The notes below the pieces were generated by a model. That model searched no databases. It was not told the origin of the DNA and saw only the letters and a program-made list of their open reading frames with translations. Positions 19,857-28,627 of a DNA stretch of 60,209 nucleotides are shown one piece after another (position 1 is the first letter of the stretch; the number at the start of each line of letters is the position of its first letter). This DNA is from an uncultured Comamonadaceae bacterium (GTDB taxonomy: Bacteria > Pseudomonadota > Gammaproteobacteria > Burkholderiales > Burkholderiaceae). The stretch spans positions 1 through 60,209 of the forward strand of contig CAMLSD010000017.1 in NCBI GenBank assembly GCA_946482595.1, given 5' to 3'. Position numbers and translations under genes: made by a program.

Positions 19857-20933
19857 TCACCAGTTCAGGATGTTCGGGTTGTCGTAGCTGTAGGTGTTGG
19901 GCAGGGCCAGGTTGCTGAACGAAAACGACAGGCTGGTGTCCAGCGCCGTCACCTGGTGCCACCAGCCCAGCGGCAGGAAGACCGTCTCGCCCGGTTCGAC
20001 GATGGTTTCCAGCACCGTGGCGTCGCGGAACAAGGGATAGCGATCGAAATCCGGCCGGTCGATGTCCACCGGACTGAACACGCCCGAGTGGTTGTAGACC
20101 TTGCGGATCTCCAGCGGCGAGATGAAGCGCCAGCGCTTGCGGCCCACGAGCTGCGTGTGCAGCAGCATCAGCGTGTCATGGTGCAGCGGCGTGACCGTGC
20201 CGGCCGGGCCGAACCAGAACGAGGAATGGCGCGACAGCTGGGTGGGGTCGCAAAACGCCGGCAGGCTGCCGATGTCGTCGAGCAGCGGGGCAAAGTCAGG
20301 GCGGCGCAGCAGCTCGTTGTTGGCGGTCAGGTAGTAGTCGTTGGTGGCCCCGCCGTTCACCACCTGGTCGACGAAGTCGGCCAGCCGCACGGTGCGTCGC
20401 AGGGCGAGCTTGTTCTCTTCGTAGCGCGGGTCGGCTGAGCGTTCCGCCTGGATTTCGACGTCGAGGTGGCCGAAGCGCTGCTTCAGGTCGGCCGGTGACC
20501 AGCGTGTGCGGGCCGGCCAGTCTTCGGCCAGGTCGGTCAGCACCACCGGCCGGCAGCCGATGACGTAGCGGGTGACGAATTCATCAGGTGTCACGCAGCT
20601 GCGTTTTTCGACCCGGTCGTAAAAGGGCGCCAGCTCCCAGATCTTCTGCTGGTTGTCCAGCACCGACTCGAGCTTGCGCTGGATCTGCTGGAACTTCAGT
20701 GCCGCCATGAACACCGGGTCGGTGTCCATGCGGGCGATGGCCGAGCGGGCCTCGGCCGGGTCCAGCCCGGCCTGGCGCATCGTCTCGATCATCGATTCGA
20801 CGGTGCAGCCTCGCAGCTTGTTCTCGGCGATCCATTGCACCCAGCCATCGTCCAGCGGCCGAAAGGCCGCCGGTGCGGCAAGCGGCACGGTGCCCTGGGG
20901 GGGGCGGGGAGGGGGCTTGATCTCGGGCGGCAT
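19857..20933 (-). CDS. JmjC/cupin-8-like oxygenase-type protein
   Basis: This is a 358-residue protein whose C-terminal half is a JmjC-like cupin barrel, a fold used by Fe(II)/2-oxoglutarate hydroxylases. The metal triad is visible: TPLHHDTLMLLHTQ gives the HxD pair and FLPLGWWHQVTALD gives the distal histidine. Flanking segments FWFGPAGT, LVGRKRWRFISP and SLSFSFSNLALP are family-like. The first 100 residues form an extra helical region (WIAENKLRGCTVESMIETMR, then FQQIQRKLESVLDNQQKIW) that is not part of the barrel and may bind the target. The substrate, perhaps a protein or small molecule, cannot be told. Confidence 0.82.
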   Translation of the reverse strand: MPPEIKPPPRPPQGTVPLAAPAAFRPLDDGWVQWIAENKLRGCTVESMIETMRQAGLDPAEARSAIARMDTDPVFMAALKFQQIQRKLESVLDNQQKIWELAPFYDRVEKRSCVTPDEFVTRYVIGCRPVVLTDLAEDWPARTRWSPADLKQRFGHLDVEIQAERSADPRYEENKLALRRTVRLADFVDQVVNGGATNDYYLTANNELLRRPDFAPLLDDIGSLPAFCDPTQLSRHSSFWFGPAGTVTPLHHDTLMLLHTQLVGRKRWRFISPLEIRKVYNHSGVFSPVDIDRPDFDRYPLFRDATVLETIVEPGETVFLPLGWWHQVTALDTSLSFSFSNLALPNTYSYDNPNILNW

Positions 20934-21027
20934 GGCGGCTTCATGCAGGGACAGGGCGATGAGCCCAGTCTAATGCGCAGCCGTCACCCGGTGCGCCCCC
21001 TCTTCAGGCGACGGGGGCGCGCGGACC

Positions 21028-22026
21028 TCACACTGTGGACGTTGGCCAGAAGCCGGTGTCGGCCAGTTGTGGCGCGGGCGCACCGTCACGCCAGCGCAGC
21101 GGCAGCGCGCCGGGCCGCCAGCGGTGCGCGAGCACCTGCAGATGCAGCAGCCGGGTCGCGCCCTGGAAGGCGTCGACCTCCGGGCCGTCCCACTGGATCT
21201 CGGCCCGCGCCGCCAGGTGCAGCATGTCGCCAGTGAGCGGGTCGACCACCAGCAGCCCGGCCAGGGGATGCACCGCGAGGTTGCCCAGTGTGTTGAACAT
21301 GAAGTTGCCGCGGAAGTCCGGCAGGCTGAGCCGGGTGCCGTCGGCGTCGTTGCGCACCCGCACAAAGCCCGGGCGCCCGCCGCGGTGGGACACATCCACC
21401 CCGGCCGGGCCGCCATGGGCCCGCGCGCCGGGTGCGGCCGAGGCGATGAAGACCGTGTCGGTGCGGCCCAGCAAGGCGGCGGCGGCCGGGCCGAGCTGCG
21501 CGCCGCCTTCGGTCACCGGCCCGGGCGGGGTGTCCACCCAGGCCGGCTCGCGCGCCTGGATGTACTGCGGGCAGTTGCCGAAACTCTGGTCGACGCTGAT
21601 CTGCCAGCGCGCGTTGTCCTGCTGCACCAGCGTGCCATTCATGCGGTTGCGCCTGCGCGTGTGCGGCTCCAGGCCGAGCAGGCCGACCGGCTGGGGCCGG
21701 CTCGACGCCTGCACGGCCTGCACCACCGGATCGTCGGACGCAAAGGCGGTGGTGACCTGCAGCGTGCGCGCGTCAGGTGTGGTAATGAAGCCAGGCCGTC
21801 CGGCAAGCATCGTGGCCCAGGGCTGAGCCGCGGCGTCGAGCGCACCCACGAGCAGGGTGGGCAGTTTCTCGAACAGCTCGCGATGCTGGTCAGGCATGTG
21901 GTCGCGGATCACCTTGCGGCCGATGTCTTCCAGCCGCTCGCGCACACCGGCGCGCTGCTGCAGCGCGTGTTCGCCCGGGTGAAAGGGCGAGCCCCTGTCG
22001 ATCGGGCCGGGATCAGTGGCGGTCAT
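21028..22026 (-). CDS. pyridoxamine 5'-phosphate oxidase-family flavoprotein
   Basis: This is a 332-residue protein of the PNPOx-like split-barrel family that binds FMN. The segment FHPGEHALQQRAGVRERLED at the start and FEKLPTLLVGALDAAAQPWA lead into the barrel. The C-terminal half contains LPDFRGNFMFNTLGNLAVHP and LLVVDPLTGDMLHLAARAEI, the usual strands around the flavin. The length and long N-terminal region fit the uncharacterised branch found beside glutathione transferases rather than true PdxH. It begins 18 bases after the GST gene, so the two form an operon. Confidence 0.85.
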   Translation of the reverse strand: MTATDPGPIDRGSPFHPGEHALQQRAGVRERLEDIGRKVIRDHMPDQHRELFEKLPTLLVGALDAAAQPWATMLAGRPGFITTPDARTLQVTTAFASDDPVVQAVQASSRPQPVGLLGLEPHTRRRNRMNGTLVQQDNARWQISVDQSFGNCPQYIQAREPAWVDTPPGPVTEGGAQLGPAAAALLGRTDTVFIASAAPGARAHGGPAGVDVSHRGGRPGFVRVRNDADGTRLSLPDFRGNFMFNTLGNLAVHPLAGLLVVDPLTGDMLHLAARAEIQWDGPEVDAFQGATRLLHLQVLAHRWRPGALPLRWRDGAPAPQLADTGFWPTSTV

Positions 22027-22044
22027 GGTGGTCTTCCTTCAGGG

Positions 22045-22668
22045 TCAGGCCAGCGCGGGCGAGCGCTGCATGCCGACAAAACCGGGCAGCGCCTCGATGC
22101 GGGTGAGCCAGTCGCGCACGCGGGCGTGCGGCGCCAGTGACACCCCGCCTTCGGGCGCGTGGGCGGTGTAGCTGTACATCGCCACGTCGGCCACCGTGAC
22201 GTGCTCGCCGGCGAGCCAGGGCAGGGCGGCAAGGTGCTTGTCCATCAGGCTCAGCAGTTCGTTGGCAATCTCCATCGATCGGGGGTCGAGCGGGCGGCCG
22301 AACAGCGTGGCCACCCGCGCGGCGGCTGCGCCCGAGGCCAGCTGTCCTGCGGCCACACTCAGCCAGCGCTGGACCCGGGCCATGGCTACCGGCTCATCCG
22401 GCCACCAGGGCTGGTCGGGGGCGTAGCGGCGCGCCAGGTAGATCAGGATGGCGTTGCTGTCGGCCAGCACGACGTCGCCGTCCTCCAGCACCGGCACCTG
22501 GCCGAAGGCATTCAGCGCCAGGAACTCCGGGCGCTTGTGCTCGCCGCGCAGCAGGTCGACGGGCTGCTTCTCATACGGCAGGCCCAGCAGGCCGAGCATC
22601 AGCTCCACGCGGTGGACGTGGCCCGACAGGGGGTGGAAGTGCAGTTGCAAGGGCTGGGAAGGTGTCAT
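22045..22668 (-). CDS. glutathione S-transferase
   Basis: This is a 207-residue two-domain transferase that conjugates glutathione to electrophiles. The thioredoxin-like N-terminal domain is clear (LHFHPLSGHVHRVELMLGLL, then GQVPVLEDGDVVLADSNAIL, with the cis-proline VPVL). The helical C-terminal domain holds WLAGEHVTVADVAMYSYTAH. The substrate is unknown. A divergent LysR regulator lies 138 bases away, and the PNPOx-family gene follows in the same operon. Confidence 0.92.
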   Translation of the reverse strand: MTPSQPLQLHFHPLSGHVHRVELMLGLLGLPYEKQPVDLLRGEHKRPEFLALNAFGQVPVLEDGDVVLADSNAILIYLARRYAPDQPWWPDEPVAMARVQRWLSVAAGQLASGAAAARVATLFGRPLDPRSMEIANELLSLMDKHLAALPWLAGEHVTVADVAMYSYTAHAPEGGVSLAPHARVRDWLTRIEALPGFVGMQRSPALA

Positions 22669-22771
22669 GGGGACCTCGGGCAGTGGACAAGGAGGGGCGC
22701 ACGATCGTGTGCCTGGGTGCCATCTTCGGCATTACGCCGCACGAATGGAACATCCATCAACGACACTTCAC

Positions 22772-22790
22772 CATTCCGCACCAAGGAATG
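22772..22790. promoter_or_regulatory. inverted repeat between GST and LysR genes, likely LysR operator
   Basis: CATTCC at 22772-22777 and GGAATG at 22785-22790 form a perfect repeat around GCACCAA, giving the T-N11-A shape typical of LysR boxes (ATTCC-N7-GGAAT). It sits just before the LysR ribosome site, where autorepression would act. A second, weaker element TGGA-ACA-TCCA lies at about 22745-22755. Confidence 0.55.
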
Positions 22791-22806
22791 ATGAAGGAGC
22801 CGCCTC

Positions 22807-23739
22807 ATGGATCGACTCGACACCCTGCGTGTGTTCGTAGCCGTGGCCGACACCGGCGGCTTTGCCTCGGCGGCCCGCAGGCTGCAGATGTCGCCGCCGG
22901 CAGTGACACGCGCCGTGGTGGCCCTGGAGGCGCGCATCGGTGCACGGCTGCTGCATCGCACCACCCGGGTCGTGCGACTGACGCAGGCGGGTGAACGATT
23001 CCTGGCGGACTGCAAGCGCATCCTGGCCGAACTGGCCGAGGCCGAAGCCCAGGCCGGCGGCGCCTATGCCGAACCCCAGGGCCTGCTGTGCGTGACCGCA
23101 CCGGTGATGTTCGGCCGCCTGCATGTGGCCCCGATCCTGTTCGACTTTGCACGGCGGTATCCCAAGGTGCAGGTGCGCAGCTTCTTTGCCGACCGTGTGG
23201 TGAACCTGGTCGACGAAGGGTATGACGTGGCAGTGCGCATCGCCCGCCTGCCGGACTCCAGCCTGACCGCGATTGCCGTGGGGCAGGTGCGCCGCGTGGT
23301 GGTGGCATCCCCCGACTACCTGGCGCAGCATGGGGAGCCGCAGGTGCCGGCCGATCTGGAGCGGCATGCGGTGATCGGTTTTGCGCCCTCGGGCGGGGCC
23401 GACACCCCCTGGCGCTTCGGCCCGGGTGCCGGGGCGGGCGAGGAGGTGGTGGTGGCGCCACCGGCCCAGTTGGCCACCAACCTGGCCGACACCGCGATCG
23501 CGGCGGCCCTGGCCGGCCACGGCCTGACCCGGGTGCTGTCGTACCAGGTGGCCGCCGAACTGCGCAGTGGCCGCCTGCGCATCGTGCTGGCGGCCCACGA
23601 ACGCGCGCCGATCCCGGTGCAGCTCGTGTACCCCGAAGGACGCAAGGCGGCCGCCAAGGTGAGGGCGTTTGTCGACCATGCCGTGGCGGTGCTGCGCCAG
23701 GAGCCGGTGCTGCAGGGCGACGGGGCGCTGCCGGGGTGA
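22807..23739 (+). CDS. LysR-family transcriptional regulator
   Basis: This is a 310-residue LysR regulator. The N-terminal helix-turn-helix reads LDTLRVFVAVADTGGFASAA and MSPPAVTRAVVALEARIGAR, followed by LLHRTTRVVRLTQAGERFL. The effector domain (LLCVTAPVMFGRLHVAPILF) is of the CrgA/AaeR-like branch. A GAAGGAG ribosome site precedes the ATG. Its divergent position over the glutathione transferase/PNPOx operon makes those genes the most likely targets. Confidence 0.93.
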   Translation: MDRLDTLRVFVAVADTGGFASAARRLQMSPPAVTRAVVALEARIGARLLHRTTRVVRLTQAGERFLADCKRILAELAEAEAQAGGAYAEPQGLLCVTAPVMFGRLHVAPILFDFARRYPKVQVRSFFADRVVNLVDEGYDVAVRIARLPDSSLTAIAVGQVRRVVVASPDYLAQHGEPQVPADLERHAVIGFAPSGGADTPWRFGPGAGAGEEVVVAPPAQLATNLADTAIAAALAGHGLTRVLSYQVAAELRSGRLRIVLAAHERAPIPVQLVYPEGRKAAAKVRAFVDHAVAVLRQEPVLQGDGALPG

Positions 23740-23789
23740 GGTTCAACCTGAAACCCCAAACGCGAACGACCTCCGGGAAAGCCCGTGAT

Positions 23790-23817
23790 TTGTAATTATG
23801 AATTTTTGATCTATTGT
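23790..23817 (+). promoter_or_regulatory. possible promoter of the malonate operon
   Basis: An AT-rich patch holds TTGTAA (23790-23795) and TATTGT (23812-23817) with a 16-base spacer, each four of six to the sigma-70 consensus. It is the only such patch between the LysR and GntR genes. A GntR operator may overlap it, but no clear palindrome was found. Confidence 0.4.
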
Positions 23818-23851
23818 TGAGCCGTCAACTCGCCGTCCGCGGCCAGCCGCC

Positions 23852-24571
23852 ATGACCGACCTGAGCGATCTGCGTTCCGCCATCCGCCCGACCTCGCTGC
23901 ATGAAGAGGTGGCCACGCGCCTGCGCACCTTGATCTTCGAGCGGCGGCTCCTGCCGGGCCAGTGGGTCGATGAAATGGCGCTGGCCCAGGACTGGGGCAT
24001 CAGCCGCACGCCGTTGCGCGAGGCGCTGAAGGTGCTGGCTGCCGAGGGCCTGGTGACGCTGCAGCCGCGCCGCGGCTGCCAGGTCACCGAGGTCTCCGAG
24101 GCCGATGCCGCCCAGCTTTTCCCCGTGATGGCCCTGCTGGAAGGGCGCTGTGCCTTTGAGGCCACGGTGCGCGCCAGCGATGCGGACATCGCCCACCTTC
24201 AGCAACTGCACGAGCAGCTGGAACTGCACGCGGCCGCGCGCGATATCGACGGCTACTACCGCGCGAACCATGTGTTCCACAGCCAGGTGCAGGCCCTGGC
24301 CGGCAACCGCTGGCTCGACCGCGCCACCAACGAGCTGCGCAAGTTCATGCGCCTGCTGCGCGGGCGCCAGCTCAACTGGCCCGGCCGGCTCGAGGCCTCG
24401 ATTGCCGAACACCGCCACCTGATCGATGCCATCGCCCGCCGTGATGCCGCCCGCGCCGAGCGCGTGATGCACGACCACCTGATGGCCCAGCTGGCTGCCC
24501 TGCAGGCCTTGCGCTCGGGCGAAGCCCAGGCCGAAGGTGCGCCGGCCGCGGGGCCGACCGCCATCGACTGA
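23852..24571 (+). CDS. GntR-family (FadR/FCD) regulator of malonate use
   Basis: This is a 239-residue regulator. The N-terminal winged helix reads SLHEEVATRLRTLIFERRLL and WGISRTPLREALKVLAAEGL. The C-terminal FCD domain has the metal/ligand histidines in RANHVFHSQVQALAG and SIAEHRHLIDAIARRDAARA. The gene is the first of a four-gene run with malonyl-CoA decarboxylase 37 bases downstream, matching the known GntR regulator (MatR) that heads rhizobial malonate operons. Malonate or malonyl-CoA is the likely effector, by context. Confidence 0.88.
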   Translation: MTDLSDLRSAIRPTSLHEEVATRLRTLIFERRLLPGQWVDEMALAQDWGISRTPLREALKVLAAEGLVTLQPRRGCQVTEVSEADAAQLFPVMALLEGRCAFEATVRASDADIAHLQQLHEQLELHAAARDIDGYYRANHVFHSQVQALAGNRWLDRATNELRKFMRLLRGRQLNWPGRLEASIAEHRHLIDAIARRDAARAERVMHDHLMAQLAALQALRSGEAQAEGAPAAGPTAID

Positions 24572-24608
24572 CGGATCCACCCACTCACCCTAGCGCCCAG
24601 GAGCTGCC

Positions 24609-25982
24609 ATGTTTTCGCTCAGATCCGTCACCGGCCGAAGCCGAAGCCGCCCTCCCGGTCAGCCGGCACCCAACCCGCGAGTCCAGGCCAGGCTGCTCGA
24701 GCAGGTGGTGCAGGGCTGCCAGCGGCTGCTGTCCGAGCGGGGCGAGTCGAACAGCGTGGCCATTGCCAGCGAGGTGCTGGGCCACTTTGCGCAGCTCGGC
24801 ACCGAGCAGCGGTTTGCCTTCTTTCGCATGCTCGATCGCGACTTCGGCCCCGACCCCCAGCGGGTGCTGCAGGCCGCCCAGCGTTATGCGCAGGAGCCGC
24901 GCGCCGAACACCTGATTGCCCTGACCACCGCCGCCGAACCACCGCGCCAGGAGCTGCTGCGCCGGCTCAACCGCGCCCCGGGCGGCACGGCCGTGATCTT
25001 GGGCATGCGCCGCACCCTGCTCGAAGGCCTGAAGTCCCATCCGGGGCTGGCCGCGGTGGAGGCGGACTTCCTGCACCTGCTGTCGTCCTGGTTCAATGCG
25101 GGCTTCCTGCAGATGGAGCAGGTCGACTGGCGCTCCAGCGCGGCATTGCTCGAGAAGATCATCCAGCACGAGGCCGTGCATGAGATCGATGGCTGGGGCG
25201 ACCTGCGCCGCCGGCTGCAGCCGGATCGCCGCTGCTTCGCGTTTTTCCACCCGCAGCTCCCTGGCGAACCGCTGATCTTTGTCGAAGTGGCTCTGGTGCC
25301 CGACATGCCCGAGGCGGTAGGGCCGCTGATCGACCCGCACAGCCCGGCGGATGCCGACGAGCGGCGCTACAAGGTGGCCACGTTCTATTCGATCAGCAAC
25401 TGCCAACCCGGGCTGCGGGGTGTGTCGCTCGGCAACTTCCTGATCAAGCGGGTGGCCGAGCAGCTTCAGCGCGAGTTCCCGCAGCTGCGCACCTTCTGCA
25501 CGCTGTCGCCGATCCCGGGTTTTGCGGACTGGCTGCAGCGCCACGCGGCCGAGCGCATCGCGACCCCGGCCGCCGGCGCCGAGGCGTCGGACACCGTCAA
25601 GCCCCGGACCCGCGCCCGGCTGCAGGAGGCCCTGGCCCTGCTGCGCCAGACGGCTGGCGGCGAGTTGTCGGCGCTGGTCACCACCGATGCCGCCGCGACG
25701 CCCGAGCCGGTGCGCGAAGCGCTGCTCACCCTGGCGAGCTTCTACCTGGTGCGCGAGACCACCACACCGCGAGGCAACCCGGTGGCCCGGTTCCACCTGG
25801 GCAACGGCTCGCGCCTGGAACGCCTCAACTGGGGCGGGGACACCTCGCGCAAGGGGCTGCGCCAGTCCCATTCGCTGATGGTCAACTACCTCTATGACCT
25901 TCGACACATCGAAGACCATCACGAGCGTTTTGCGCAAGGCGAGGTGGTGGCCTCGCGGCGCATACTTCAGCGACTGACCTGA
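24609..25982 (+). CDS. matA: malonyl-CoA decarboxylase
   Basis: This enzyme of 457 residues converts malonyl-CoA to acetyl-CoA and CO2. The N-terminal helical domain includes LLSERGESNSVAIASEVLGH and RFAFFRMLDRDFGPDP. The catalytic acetyltransferase-like domain has HEAVHEIDGWGDLRRRLQPD, RRCFAFFHPQLPGEPLIFVE, and the conserved FYSISNCQPGLRGVSLGNFL. The C-terminal end RFHLGNGSRLERLNWGGDTS is also family-typical. With MatB downstream it completes malonate to acetyl-CoA conversion. Confidence 0.95.
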   Translation: MFSLRSVTGRSRSRPPGQPAPNPRVQARLLEQVVQGCQRLLSERGESNSVAIASEVLGHFAQLGTEQRFAFFRMLDRDFGPDPQRVLQAAQRYAQEPRAEHLIALTTAAEPPRQELLRRLNRAPGGTAVILGMRRTLLEGLKSHPGLAAVEADFLHLLSSWFNAGFLQMEQVDWRSSAALLEKIIQHEAVHEIDGWGDLRRRLQPDRRCFAFFHPQLPGEPLIFVEVALVPDMPEAVGPLIDPHSPADADERRYKVATFYSISNCQPGLRGVSLGNFLIKRVAEQLQREFPQLRTFCTLSPIPGFADWLQRHAAERIATPAAGAEASDTVKPRTRARLQEALALLRQTAGGELSALVTTDAAATPEPVREALLTLASFYLVRETTTPRGNPVARFHLGNGSRLERLNWGGDTSRKGLRQSHSLMVNYLYDLRHIEDHHERFAQGEVVASRRILQRLT

Positions 25983-26045
25983 AGGTCGGCCCGCATCTGA
26001 TCCACCGATTCACCGTCCAAAAACACCGACACCGGAGACACACAC

Positions 26046-27032
26046 ATGCAACGCCGACACACCTTGCGAGTTCTCGCTGCCGCCGCCACCCTGGCCTGCG
26101 GCCTGCCTGCCGCCCTGGCCCAGGGCGCGGCCGACTGGCCCAGCAAACCCATCACCATCGTCGTGCCCTTCCCCGCGGGGGGCGGCACCGATGCCTTTGC
26201 CCGGCCCTTGTCGGCGATCATGACCAAGAACCTGGGGCGCCAGGTGCTGATCGACAACAAGGGCGGTGCCGGCGGCACGCTTGGCGCAGGCATCGCCGCG
26301 CGGGCGGCACCGGATGGCTACACCTGGTTCATGGGCGCGGTGCATCACGCGATCGCGCCGGCCATGTACCCCAAGCTCGAGTACAACATCGAGACCGACT
26401 TCGTGCCCGTGGGGCTGGTGTCCAGCGTGCCCCAGGTGATCGTCGTGAACCCGCAGAAGGTGGCCGCCACCGACCTGCCTTCACTCTTGGCCTACATGCG
26501 CCAGAACCCCGGCAAGCTGAACTACGGCTCGGCGGGCAACGGCACCTCCCACCACTTGGCCGGCGAGCTGTTCAAGCTGCAGACCAAGACCTTCGTCACC
26601 CACATTCCCTACCGCGGCGCGGGCCCGGCCCTGCAGGACCTGATCGCGGGCCAGGTCGACCTGATGTTCGACGGCCTGGGCTCGTCCGCAGGCCACATCA
26701 AGGGCAATCGCATCCGTGCCATCGCGGTGGCCAGCGACAAGCGCGCGCCCGGGTTCCCGACCGTGCCCACGGCCGCCGAAGGTGGTGTGCCGACCTACAA
26801 GGTCGCGACCTGGTACGGCATCTGGGCCCCCAAGGGCACCCCCAAGGCCATCGTCGACAAGATGGCGGCCGAAATGAACAAGGCGCTCACCTCGCCCGAG
26901 CTGCGCGAAGCCTGGACCAACCTCGGTTCGGACACGCCCAACCTGTACGGCGATGACTTCGGCAAGTTCGTCTCGTCCGAAGTCAAGCGCTGGGCCGAGG
27001 TGGCCAAGGCCTCGGGCGCCAAGCTCGACTGA
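26046..27032 (+). CDS. tripartite tricarboxylate transporter (Bug) substrate-binding protein
   Basis: This is a periplasmic binding protein of 328 residues with a signal peptide (TLRVLAAAATLACGLPAALA, cleavage near AQG). Bug-family motifs follow: WPSKPITIVVPFPAGGGTDA, GGAGGTLGAGIAARAAPDGY and YRGAGPALQDLIAGQVDLMF. These proteins deliver carboxylates to a TctAB membrane pair, but no TctA or TctB gene is present in the window. Its position between matA and matB suggests malonate as ligand. Bug proteins are greatly expanded in Burkholderiales and many are orphan. Confidence 0.92.
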   Translation: MQRRHTLRVLAAAATLACGLPAALAQGAADWPSKPITIVVPFPAGGGTDAFARPLSAIMTKNLGRQVLIDNKGGAGGTLGAGIAARAAPDGYTWFMGAVHHAIAPAMYPKLEYNIETDFVPVGLVSSVPQVIVVNPQKVAATDLPSLLAYMRQNPGKLNYGSAGNGTSHHLAGELFKLQTKTFVTHIPYRGAGPALQDLIAGQVDLMFDGLGSSAGHIKGNRIRAIAVASDKRAPGFPTVPTAAEGGVPTYKVATWYGIWAPKGTPKAIVDKMAAEMNKALTSPELREAWTNLGSDTPNLYGDDFGKFVSSEVKRWAEVAKASGAKLD

Positions 27033-27073
27033 CACCCGCCCCGGCCCCCCGGCCGGGCCACCCCCTGCACACC

Positions 27074-28603
27074 ATGAAGAACCACAATCTTTTCGCCGCC
27101 CTGCGGGCGGCCTTTCCCGCCGGGCTGGACGGTGCGGCCATCGAGACCGACAACGGCCTGACCTACACCTGGCGCGACCTCGAACGCGGCACGGCCATGA
27201 TGGCCAACCTGCTGGTGTCGCTCGACCTGCCCGAAGGCAGCCGCGTGGCCGTGCAGACCGAAAAGTCGGTCGAGGCGCTGATGCTCTACCTCGCCACCCT
27301 GCGCGCGGGTTTTGTGTATCTGCCGCTGAACACGGCCTACCAGCAGTCCGAACTCGAGTACTTCATCGGCAATGCCGAACCGGCCGTGGTGGTCTGCACC
27401 GGCAAGAACTTCGGCTGGGTCAGCAAGCTTGCGTTCAAGGCCGGCACACGCAGCGTGTTCACGCTCAACGACGACCGCACCGGCAGTCTGCTGGAGCGGG
27501 CCGCCGCGATGAGCGACCAGCACGAACCCGCGGTGCGTGCGGCCGATGATCTGGCGGCCATCCTCTACACGAGCGGCACCACCGGACGCAGCAAGGGGGC
27601 GATGCTCACCCATGGCAACCTGCTGAGCAATGCGCTCACGCTGAAGGACCACTGGGACTGGCAGCCCGGCGACGTGCTGATCCATGCCCTGCCGATCTTC
27701 CATGTGCACGGCCTGTTCGTGGCCAGCCATGGCGCACTGCTCAACGGCAGCAAGATGATCTGGCTGGCTCGGTTCGATCCGCGTGTCGTGATCGAACACC
27801 TGCCGCGCGCCACGGTCTTCATGGGCGTGCCCACGCTGTACGTGCGGTTGCTGGGCGAGGCCGGCTTCACGAAAGAGGCCTGTGCCGGCATGCGGCTGTT
27901 CATCAGCGGCTCGGCGCCGCTGCTGCTGGAGACCTTCAACGAGTTCCGCGAGCGCACCGGCCACACCATCCTCGAGCGCTACGGCATGAGCGAGACGGTG
28001 ATGCTCACGTCGAACCCCTGCCGTGCAAGCGATGGCGAGCGTGTGGGCGGCACGGTGGGCCGGCCCTTGCCCGGCGTGAAGGTGCGGGTGGTCGACGACC
28101 AGGGCCAGGCCTGTGCGGTCGGCGAGATCGGTGGCGTCGAGGTCAGCGGCCCGAACGTGTTCAAGGGCTACTGGCGCATGCCCGAGAAGACGCGCGAGGA
28201 GTTCACCGCCGACGGCTGGTTCAAGACCGGCGACGTCGGCCGCTTCGACGACCGTGGCTACCTGACCATCGTCGGGCGCAGCAAGGACCTCATCATCTCG
28301 GGCGGCTACAACGTCTACCCGGCCGAGGTCGAGGGCTACATCAACGAGATGGCCGGGGTGGCCGAATCGGCCGTGGTGGGCGTGCCCCATCCGGACTTCG
28401 GCGAGGCGGTGATCGCGGTGGTGGTGCCCAAGCCCGGTGCCCGGCTCGACGACGCGGCCATCCTCGCGGCACTGAAAGGCCGCATCGCCAACTTCAAGGT
28501 GCCCAAGCGGGTGTTTGTCGAGGCCGACCTGCCGCGCAATGCGATGGGCAAGGTCCAGAAGAACCTGCTGCGCCAGCAGCATCAGGCGCTGTTCGCTGCC
28601 TGA
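27074..28603 (+). CDS. matB: malonyl-CoA synthetase
   Basis: This is an AMP-forming acyl-CoA synthetase of 509 residues that activates malonate with ATP and CoA. The P-loop-like motif is AAILYTSGTTGRSKGAMLTH, followed by LPIFHVHGLFVASH, the adenylate-binding YGMSETVML and the hinge region GWFKTGDVGRFDDRGYLTIV. The swivel segment SGGYNVYPAEVEGYI and catalytic lysine region NAMGKVQKN close the protein. It ends the four-gene malonate cluster. The alternative, another short-chain dicarboxylate ligase, is less likely beside malonyl-CoA decarboxylase. Confidence 0.93.
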   Translation: MKNHNLFAALRAAFPAGLDGAAIETDNGLTYTWRDLERGTAMMANLLVSLDLPEGSRVAVQTEKSVEALMLYLATLRAGFVYLPLNTAYQQSELEYFIGNAEPAVVVCTGKNFGWVSKLAFKAGTRSVFTLNDDRTGSLLERAAAMSDQHEPAVRAADDLAAILYTSGTTGRSKGAMLTHGNLLSNALTLKDHWDWQPGDVLIHALPIFHVHGLFVASHGALLNGSKMIWLARFDPRVVIEHLPRATVFMGVPTLYVRLLGEAGFTKEACAGMRLFISGSAPLLLETFNEFRERTGHTILERYGMSETVMLTSNPCRASDGERVGGTVGRPLPGVKVRVVDDQGQACAVGEIGGVEVSGPNVFKGYWRMPEKTREEFTADGWFKTGDVGRFDDRGYLTIVGRSKDLIISGGYNVYPAEVEGYINEMAGVAESAVVGVPHPDFGEAVIAVVVPKPGARLDDAAILAALKGRIANFKVPKRVFVEADLPRNAMGKVQKNLLRQQHQALFAA

Positions 28604-28627
28604 GTGGGCTTCACGTGCACCGCGGCT

